From positions 1 to 64,000 of the forward strand of contig VGBZ01000011.1 in NCBI GenBank assembly GCA_016870275.1: a stretch of DNA of 64,000 nt, given 5' to 3'. The translations under genes and the position numbers were made by a program. This DNA is from Actinomycetota bacterium. Its GTDB lineage: Bacteria > Actinomycetota > Acidimicrobiia > Acidimicrobiales > Microtrichaceae. The notes beneath the pieces are model-generated. The model was not told the origin of the DNA and searched no databases. It saw only the letters and a program-made list of their open reading frames with translations. Shown one piece after another: positions 56,778-64,000 of the stretch. Numbering within the stretch: position 1 is the first letter of the stretch; each line of letters starts with the position of its first letter.

Positions 56778-58766
56778 GTGACAACAGCGGTTCGGGCACC
56801 CGCTCCGGCGCGTCTCGGGTATCAACCCGGCCTCGACGGCCTGCGCGCCGTGTCGGTTGCTGCCGTGGTGCTCTACCACGCCGAGATCCCGTGGTTTCCC
56901 GGTGGATTCCTCGGCGTCGAGGTGTTCTTCGTGATCAGCGGATTCCTGATCACCACCCTGCTGCTCGAGGAGCGCGAACGCAACGGGGCGGTCTCGATGC
57001 GAGGGTTCTGGACCCGTCGGGCCAAGCGTCTCCTGCCGGCGTTGTACCTGCTGCTCGCTGTCGTCTCTGCGGCATCCCTGCTCGTCTATCGCGACGCTGC
57101 GGGACGCATGGGCGGTGACGTGATCGCAGCGTTGTTGTACGTCAGCAACTGGTGGCAGATCCACCTGGATCAGTCGTACTTCGCTCAGGCCGGTCGACCG
57201 CCCCTGCTCCAGCACCTCTGGTCGCTGTCGATCGAGGAGCAGTTCTACCTGATCTTCCCGCCGCTGTTCGTTCTGGCCGTGGCGCGGTTCACCCATCGCA
57301 GCATCCGATGGTTCCTGATCGGGTGCTCGATCGCCTCGGCGATCTACATGGCGATCCTCTTCACGCCCTTTGAGGACCCGTCGGGTGCGTACTACAACAC
57401 GTTCTCGAGAGCGTCGGGTCTCCTGCTCGGGGCCGTCCTCGCCATGTTCTGGGCGCCGTGGCGTCAACGCCGGTCCACCGGACCCGGTGCCGTGGCGGCC
57501 ATGAACGTCTCCGGTCTGCTCGGCGTGGTCGTGATCGTCTGGTTCGTCACCCGGGTGAATGCGTTCGACTCGTTCATCTACCGGGGCGGCTTCCTCCTGT
57601 TGGATCTGGTCTGTGTGGTCGTGATCGCCGTGATCGTGCACCCATCGGCGCTCCTCGGCCGTTTCCTCGGCGTCGCACCCCTGCGTTGGCTCGGGCTGCG
57701 CTCCTACTCGATCTACCTGTGGCACTGGCCGATCTTCGTCGTCACCCGGCCCGGGATCGACGTCCCGCTCGACGGTTGGCCGCTGTTCGTCCTCCGCATC
57801 GCACTCACCATGGCTGCGGCCGAGGCGTCCTACCGCTTCGTCGAGCTTCCCGTCCGCCACGGAGCCCTGGGACGGTGGTGGACGGACCTTCGTGACGGCC
57901 GTGGGGATCGCCGCAGTCTGGCGCTGCGTCAGGGGGCGGTGATCGGTGTCATCGGGATGTCGCTCACCGTGCTGATCGGCTGGGGTCTCCACGAGGCGGC
58001 GAGCGATCCGGCTCGTGAGCAGATCGCCCTCGAGGCGACCGGTCTGGCCGACGAGGCCGAGGCTGCAGGCCTGATTCTCCCCGCAGACGACGCCGGCCCG
58101 GCGGCGACCACCACCACGATCATTCCGGCGAGCTCCGAGGAACTCCAACTTCAGATCGATCAGTCAATCGCCGCTGGTCGAGGTGCCGCAGTCCGCCAGA
58201 GTCCGACCAACGCCCTGATGGTCGGGGATTCCGTCGTCCTGGGCGCCACTGAGGAACTCAAGAACGCCATGCCGGGGCTGCGGGTCGATGCGCAGGTCTC
58301 GAGGCAGTTCGACCGGGTGATCGACGTCGTCGGGGCCTACACCCGAGCCGGTGAACTCCCGGGTCCGTTGATCGTGAACGCCGGGGTGAACGGCACCTTC
58401 ACCGACGCCGATCTCGACGAGTTGTTCGAACTGACCGGCGAACAGACCGTTCTTCTGGTCAATGCCAAGGTGGATCGGCCGTGGGAGGAACTCGTCAACG
58501 GACGGCTCGCCAGCGCAGCCGGCCGTCATCCGACCGCCGTGCTCGTCGATTGGCACTCCCTCGGTGTGGAACACGAGGAGTGGTTCACCTACGACGGCTC
58601 CCACCTGAACCCGGAGGGTGCACGGGCCTTTGCCGAACTGATCCGTGACCGACTCGCCCGAATCACCGGCGCCCCGACGATCGAACCCGGCCCGGCGGCC
58701 AGCGGGGATCCCGGCCCGGCGGCCGGCGGGGATCCTGGCCCGGCGGCCGGCGGGGATCCCGGCTGA
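56778..58766 (+). CDS. Acyltransferase-3/SGNH-hydrolase fusion (OatA-like), membrane O-acyltransferase
   Basis: The 662-residue protein has an acyltransferase-3 domain with ten or eleven spans: GYQPGLDGLRAVSVAAVVLYHAEI at residue 14, FLGVEVFFVISGFLITTLLL and SLSIEEQFYLIFP near 154. An extracytoplasmic SGNH domain follows, with MVGDSVVLG near 480 and DGSHLNPEG near 605. The catalytic Ser, Asp and His are visible. Such proteins add acetyl or other acyl groups to peptidoglycan or exopolysaccharide. A proline-glycine repeat tail ends it. GTG 56778 is 6 bases after a CACAAT element. Confidence 0.9.
   Translation: MTTAVRAPAPARLGYQPGLDGLRAVSVAAVVLYHAEIPWFPGGFLGVEVFFVISGFLITTLLLEERERNGAVSMRGFWTRRAKRLLPALYLLLAVVSAASLLVYRDAAGRMGGDVIAALLYVSNWWQIHLDQSYFAQAGRPPLLQHLWSLSIEEQFYLIFPPLFVLAVARFTHRSIRWFLIGCSIASAIYMAILFTPFEDPSGAYYNTFSRASGLLLGAVLAMFWAPWRQRRSTGPGAVAAMNVSGLLGVVVIVWFVTRVNAFDSFIYRGGFLLLDLVCVVVIAVIVHPSALLGRFLGVAPLRWLGLRSYSIYLWHWPIFVVTRPGIDVPLDGWPLFVLRIALTMAAAEASYRFVELPVRHGALGRWWTDLRDGRGDRRSLALRQGAVIGVIGMSLTVLIGWGLHEAASDPAREQIALEATGLADEAEAAGLILPADDAGPAATTTTIIPASSEELQLQIDQSIAAGRGAAVRQSPTNALMVGDSVVLGATEELKNAMPGLRVDAQVSRQFDRVIDVVGAYTRAGELPGPLIVNAGVNGTFTDADLDELFELTGEQTVLLVNAKVDRPWEELVNGRLASAAGRHPTAVLVDWHSLGVEHEEWFTYDGSHLNPEGARAFAELIRDRLARITGAPTIEPGPAASGDPGPAAGGDPGPAAGGDPG
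58686..58757. repeat. 24-bp coding tandem repeat (GPAAGGDP), three units
   Basis: Three near-identical 24-base units encode the C-terminal PGPAAxGD repeats of the acyltransferase/SGNH protein; first unit has AGC where the others have GGC. Confidence 0.85.
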
Positions 58767-58843
58767 CACTCGGGGTCGTGGGCCCGAGGGGGTGACACGG
58801 TACGGTGATCGACGCTGCTTGTGATCAACACCTTGGGAGCTGA

Positions 58844-60498
<1,655 letters not shown>

Positions 60499-60555
60499 GC
60501 CCCCGTCCGGGCCCCACTGGGCTCGGTCCGGTCGCTTTGGCCCGACCACTGTGCT

Positions 60556-60573
60556 CACGCCGAGACCGGCGTG
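60556..60573. terminator. Hairpin after eno-ftsB
   Basis: CACGCCG-AGAC-CGGCGTG makes a perfect 7-base-pair stem with a tetraloop between the FtsB-like gene and the ABC operon. No U-tract follows, so it may be a terminator or an element of the ABC leader. Confidence 0.4.
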
Positions 60574-60605
60574 GGCGTTCGAAGACAACTCGTGTCGAGA
60601 AGAGG

Positions 60606-61604
60606 ATGAGCGTCGAGATGAACCAACAGAGAGGACCGATCGTCGCCGAGGGGCTCGTCCGGGAGTTCGGTGAGATCCGTGCCGTTGACGGCGTCGACCT
60701 CGAGGTCGCCGGCGGTGAGGTGTTCGGGTTCCTCGGTCCCAACGGTGCGGGAAAATCCACGACGGTGCGGATCCTGACGACCCTGCTCCGGCCGACCGGC
60801 GGCCGGGCGTCGGTGGCCGGGTTCGACGTCGTCGACGACGCTGCACTGGTTCGGGCCTCGATCGGTGTGGCGCTGCAGGACGCATCGATCGACCCGCTCA
60901 TGACCGGTCGGGAGCTGCTCCACCTCCAGGCCACGCTGTACGGCATCGGGCGGCGAGCGGGGCGGGAACGCAGCAACGAGTTGCTCGAGCGCGTGGGCCT
61001 GACCGAAGCAGCCGATCGTCTGGTCGGTGGGTACTCCGGTGGGATGCGCCGTCGCCTCGACCTGGCGCTGGCGCTGATGCACGAGCCGTCGGTGCTGTTC
61101 CTCGATGAGCCGACGACCGGTCTGGACCCCATGAGCCGTGTCAACCTCTGGGACGAGGTCCGTCGCCTCAACTCCGAGCTCGGTACGACCGTGTTCCTCA
61201 CCACCCAGTACCTCGAGGAGGCCGACGAACTCGCACACCGGGTGGCCATCATCGACGCCGGCCGGATCGTTCGAGAGGGAGCACCGGCGACCCTCAAGGC
61301 ACAGGTCGGCCTTCCGACGCTCCTCGTCGATGTGGATCCCGGCGCTGAGGACCGGGCCCGATCGGCGATGGCGACCATCGGTGAACCCCGCCCGACGCGC
61401 GCCGGACGGGTGGCGATCGGACTGTTCGAGGGCGCATCCAGTGCCGCCGATGCGGTGCGGGCGCTCGACGCCGCCGGCATCGCGATCCACTACATGGAAC
61501 TCAACACGCCGACACTCGACGACGTGTTCGCGGAAGCGACCGGACGCCGGCTCGAAGGGGCGGATGCTTCTGCCGACGTGACCACGGGGGAGTCCGGCTC
61601 GTGA
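60606..61604 (+). CDS. ABC transporter ATP-binding protein (DrrA-like drug/lipid exporter)
   Basis: The 332-residue protein has Walker A GPNGAGKST near residue 43, signature SGGMRRRLDLA near 145 and Walker B VLFLDEPTTGLD near 164. Its C-terminal DUF4162-type extension (LNTPTLDDVFAEATG) is characteristic of DrrA/CcmA daunorubicin-type exporters. It drives the two permeases that follow, which start with a four-base overlap. The substrate cannot be inferred; export of lipid-linked compounds or drugs is usual. ATG 60606 is followed by ATG 60618; either is possible. Confidence 0.9.
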   Translation: MSVEMNQQRGPIVAEGLVREFGEIRAVDGVDLEVAGGEVFGFLGPNGAGKSTTVRILTTLLRPTGGRASVAGFDVVDDAALVRASIGVALQDASIDPLMTGRELLHLQATLYGIGRRAGRERSNELLERVGLTEAADRLVGGYSGGMRRRLDLALALMHEPSVLFLDEPTTGLDPMSRVNLWDEVRRLNSELGTTVFLTTQYLEEADELAHRVAIIDAGRIVREGAPATLKAQVGLPTLLVDVDPGAEDRARSAMATIGEPRPTRAGRVAIGLFEGASSAADAVRALDAAGIAIHYMELNTPTLDDVFAEATGRRLEGADASADVTTGESGS

Positions 61605-62386
61605 GCTCCGCTGCGGCACCACAGGTCCTTGCGCTCAGTCGTCGGGCGATTCTGCGCTTCGCCCGTCAGCCGAGTTCGTGGGCTCCAGCGACGATCTTCC
61701 CGCTCCTGCTCGTCGCAGTGAACTCCTCGGCCATGGCCGCAGTCGCCGAGATCCCCGGGATCGTCCCGCCCGGGACGACATTCCTCATGTTCCTTCTCCC
61801 AGCGGCGATCATCCAAGGTGTCCTCTTCGGTGGAATCAATGGCGGGGCCGAGCTCGCAGTCGACATCCAGGGCGGCTTCTTCGACCGTCTGGTGGCCTCG
61901 CCGGTGAGCCGGCCCGCCATCCTGATCGGCCGTCTCGCCGGAGCGGTGGCCTTCGGGGTCTTCCAGGCAGTGTTCTTCCAGTTGCTGCTCTGGCCGTTCG
62001 GCGCCGAGGTGTTGGGCGGCATCGCAGCTCGCTTCGCGCTCGTGATCGTGGCGGCGTTCGCATCGCTCGGAATCGGCTCCGTTGCCTCGGGGCTCGCAGT
62101 CCGGACGGGCCAGCCGGAGGCCGTCCAGGGCTACTTCCCGCTGCTGTTCATCCTGTTGTTCCTCTCGAGTGCGTTCTTCCCGACCCAACTCATGTCGGGC
62201 TGGTACCAGCGGGTGGCGGAGGCCAACCCGATCACGTGGATGATCGACGGAATGCGGGAACTCGTGCTGGTGGGGTGGTCGTGGTCCGCAGCGCTCGCTG
62301 CGGTCGCCGTACCGGGGGTGCTGTGTGTGATCGGCATGATCTTCGCCACCCGGCAACTCGACCGCCGTCTGGCGGTGGCGTCGTGA
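61601..62386 (+). CDS. ABC-2 type permease (first subunit)
   Basis: The 261-residue protein has six membrane spans and the ABC-2 signature SSAFFPTQLMSGWYQRVAEANPITWMIDGMREL near residue 190. It partners the preceding ATPase and the next permease as a heteromeric exporter like DrrB. GTG start overlaps the ATPase stop; its own end overlaps the next start by four bases. No further feature. Confidence 0.88.
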   Translation: MSSAAAPQVLALSRRAILRFARQPSSWAPATIFPLLLVAVNSSAMAAVAEIPGIVPPGTTFLMFLLPAAIIQGVLFGGINGGAELAVDIQGGFFDRLVASPVSRPAILIGRLAGAVAFGVFQAVFFQLLLWPFGAEVLGGIAARFALVIVAAFASLGIGSVASGLAVRTGQPEAVQGYFPLLFILLFLSSAFFPTQLMSGWYQRVAEANPITWMIDGMRELVLVGWSWSAALAAVAVPGVLCVIGMIFATRQLDRRLAVAS

Positions 62387-63195
62387 CCTCCGCTGCGGCC
62401 GGGACGGCCCGTTCGGACCGGTGGGCTCAGGTGCCGCCGTGGCCGCTGATCCGTCAGGTGATCCACCGCAGTGCCACCTCGCTGCGTCGCATCCCCGCCG
62501 GAATCGTGCCGGTCGTGGTGATGCCCGTGTTCTTCACCGTGGCGTTCTCCGGAACCTTCAGCGGGCTCACCGAGCTTCCCGGCTACCCGACCGACAACAT
62601 CCTCAACTGGATGATCCCCTACGCCTGTCTGCAGTCGGCGAGCTTCGCAGCGCTGGCGTCGGCGTTCTCACTCGGCCGGGATCTCGAGAGCGGCTTCTAC
62701 GACCGTCTCCTGCTCGCCCCAGCCCCACGATGGACCGTACCGACCGCCAGCGTGCTGTGGGCCATGATCCGGGCGCTGCTCCCGCTCACGATCACGCTCG
62801 CCCTCGGGGTGATCGGCGGCATGACCTTTCCCGGTGGTTTCGCTGCGGTGTGGTGGCTCGCAGTCGGAGCGTTCGCGGTCGCTGCCCTCGGGTCGCTCTG
62901 GGGGCTCGGGGTGACCTACCGGATCCAGCGACAGTCGGCTGGCGGCCTCGTGCAGATCAGCCTGTTCGTGATCATGTTCCTCTCCGTCGGCACGGTGCCG
63001 ATCGACCTGCAGGAGGGTTGGCTCCCCTACGTCGCCCGGTGGAACCCGGTGACCTACATCCTCGACATGGCCCGGTGTGGGTTCGTCGGAACGTGCGAGT
63101 GGTCGGCGATCTGGCCCGGGCTCGTGGCCATCGCCGGTGGCGCCGTTCTGCTCGGTTGGTGGGCCGAGCGTGGGTGGCGCAGGCTGGTGCCGTGA
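62383..63195 (+). CDS. ABC-2 type permease (second subunit)
   Basis: The 270-residue protein has six membrane spans, a variant conserved segment VPIDLQEGWLPYVARWNPVTYILDMARCGF near residue 205 and an ABC-2 fold like the previous gene, with about equal length; the pair likely form the heterodimer of the channel. GTG 62383 overlaps the first permease. The upstream in-frame extension is shadow. Its stop overlaps the DUF501 gene. Confidence 0.87.
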   Translation: MTSAAAGTARSDRWAQVPPWPLIRQVIHRSATSLRRIPAGIVPVVVMPVFFTVAFSGTFSGLTELPGYPTDNILNWMIPYACLQSASFAALASAFSLGRDLESGFYDRLLLAPAPRWTVPTASVLWAMIRALLPLTITLALGVIGGMTFPGGFAAVWWLAVGAFAVAALGSLWGLGVTYRIQRQSAGGLVQISLFVIMFLSVGTVPIDLQEGWLPYVARWNPVTYILDMARCGFVGTCEWSAIWPGLVAIAGGAVLLGWWAERGWRRLVP

Positions 63196-63743
63196 GCACC
63201 CCTGCGAATCCCGACACCGGGCACCTCGGCACCGGGGACATCGAACCCACAGCGGCCGACGTGGAAGCGGTCCGCGAGCGACTCGGTCGGGACCCCCAGG
63301 CCCGATTCCGGGTCGTGGTGCGTCGCCGCAACGGTGACCCCGTGGTGATCCGCAACGAACCGCTGCTCGACGATGGCACACCGATGCCCACCCGTTACTG
63401 GCTGATCGACCCGGAGTTGAACCGGGCCGTGGGCACCCTCGAGGCCGCCGGGGGCGTCGATCGGGCCGAGGCCGAGGTGGACCCCGAAGCCGTTGCGGCC
63501 ACGCACCGTCAGGCAGCCGCTGAGCGGAACGCTGCGCTGCGGTCCGCTCACAGTGGTCCAACGCCTTCGGGTGGTGTCGGCGGGACCCGTCGAGGTGTGA
63601 AGTGCCTGCACGCCCATCTGGCCAACTTCCTCGCCGGTGCCGATGATCCAGTGGGGGAGTGGGTGCTCGATCGACTCGGCCCGATCGCCGATCCGTTCCG
63701 CAACGCCCCTGTGACATCGGCTGATCCAAGGGTTCCGACGTGA
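63192..63743 (+). CDS. DUF501 family protein
   Basis: The 183-residue protein has the family segments VRERLGRDPQARFRVVVRRRNGDPVVIRNEPLLDDGTPMPTRYWLIDPELNRAVGTLEAAGGV (residues 24-85) and GVKCLHAHLANFLAGADDPVGEWVLDRL (residues 135-165). The conserved CxHxH-like CLHAH may bind metal. The function is unknown; it lies between ftsB-like and ppx genes in Mycobacterium too. Start and stop both overlap neighbouring genes by four bases. Confidence 0.9.
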   Translation: MSTPANPDTGHLGTGDIEPTAADVEAVRERLGRDPQARFRVVVRRRNGDPVVIRNEPLLDDGTPMPTRYWLIDPELNRAVGTLEAAGGVDRAEAEVDPEAVAATHRQAAAERNAALRSAHSGPTPSGGVGGTRRGVKCLHAHLANFLAGADDPVGEWVLDRLGPIADPFRNAPVTSADPRVPT

Positions 63744-64000
63744 GTGCTTCGTCGCCGGTCGCAGCGATCGACTGCGGAACCAACTCCGTTCGCCTGCTCG
63801 TGGCCGACGCGGAGGGAACCCCGCTGCAGCGGCTGATGCGTATCACCCGCCTCGGTCAGGGAATCGACCGGACGGGACGGCTCGCCGATGACGCTGTGGA
63901 TCGTACCCTCGAGGTCCTCTTGGAGTACCGCCGTGTGGCCGACGAGCACGGTGTCGGCCGGATTCAGATGGCGGCGACCTCCGCGTCACGGGATGCGACC
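63740..64000 (+). CDS. ppx: Exopolyphosphatase/guanosine pentaphosphate phosphatase (Ppx/GppA), 5' part
   Basis: The first 87 codons are in the window: AAIDCGTNSVRLLVADAEG (residues 8-26, the actin-fold phosphate loop), LMRITRLGQGIDRTGRLADDAVDRTLEVLLEYRR and the start of a block reading ATSASRDA that matches the second phosphate loop. It would hydrolyse polyphosphate or pppGpp. GTG 63740 overlaps the DUF501 stop. The gene is cut by the window end. Confidence 0.9.
   Translation, partial: MSASSPVAAIDCGTNSVRLLVADAEGTPLQRLMRITRLGQGIDRTGRLADDAVDRTLEVLLEYRRVADEHGVGRIQMAATSASRDAT

Overview
The window is 64 kb of high-GC DNA with mostly GTG/ATG/TTG starts, many 1-4 base gene overlaps and several promoters of leaderless type. 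Two tiny genes read as the actinobacterial ribosomal proteins bL37 and bS22, and the order rsmI / tatD / rsmA-ispE / tRNA-Gln-glmU-prs-rplY-pth-mfd-mazG / eno-ftsB-DUF501-ppx is typical of Actinobacteria. I infer a free-living, aerobic actinobacterium, probably of the class Acidimicrobiia; this rests on gene content, not on a marker tree.

Layout. 0.2-6.3 kb: a steroid-type catabolic block. It holds two DUF35 proteins, two thiolase-fold (Ltp3/Ltp4-like) proteins and a KshA-like Rieske oxygenase, and both arms carry the same KstR-like operator. 6.3-17.5 kb: mixed metabolism. This includes an HNH nuclease, lipoprotein, histidine phosphatase, serine hydrolase, SDR, a deleted MFS transporter gene, a ferredoxin and its reductase, a YhhN protein, an M20 hydrolase and an M1 aminopeptidase. 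17.5-21.7 kb: beta-oxidation genes (two crotonases, an acyl-CoA dehydrogenase behind a perfect palindrome). 21.9-25 kb: a lipoprotein coupled to a GGDEF-EAL protein. 25-32.6 kb: photolyase, bL37, a His-rich membrane protein, YchF, DUF192, RsmI, a PfkB kinase and purine nucleoside phosphorylase.

32.7-44.7 kb: genes of a Wzx/Wzy-type exopolysaccharide pathway interleaved with tatD, rsmA, ispE and bS22. They encode a polymerase-like protein fused to a Wzz/kinase-like module, a second Wzz/kinase-like protein, a flippase, a GNAT/FemAB-like acyltransferase and an initiating sugar-phosphate transferase with a structured 5' leader. Both kinase-like modules have lost the P-loop. 44.8-54.1 kb: tRNA-Gln, a shortened glmU, prs, bL25, pth, mfd, a lipoprotein and a methylase-MazG fusion. 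54.1-64 kb: inositol-phosphate synthase ending in tandem repeats, a P450, an acyltransferase-3/SGNH protein, enolase, an FtsB/DivIC-like protein, an ABC exporter, DUF501 and the start of a Ppx/GppA gene.

Points most worth a second look: the structured leader and polymerase/co-polymerase fusion of the polysaccharide genes, GlmU lacking its acetyltransferase active site and starting one base after a tRNA, the two missed ribosomal microproteins, and the putative steroid regulon with thiolases lacking the usual nucleophile.
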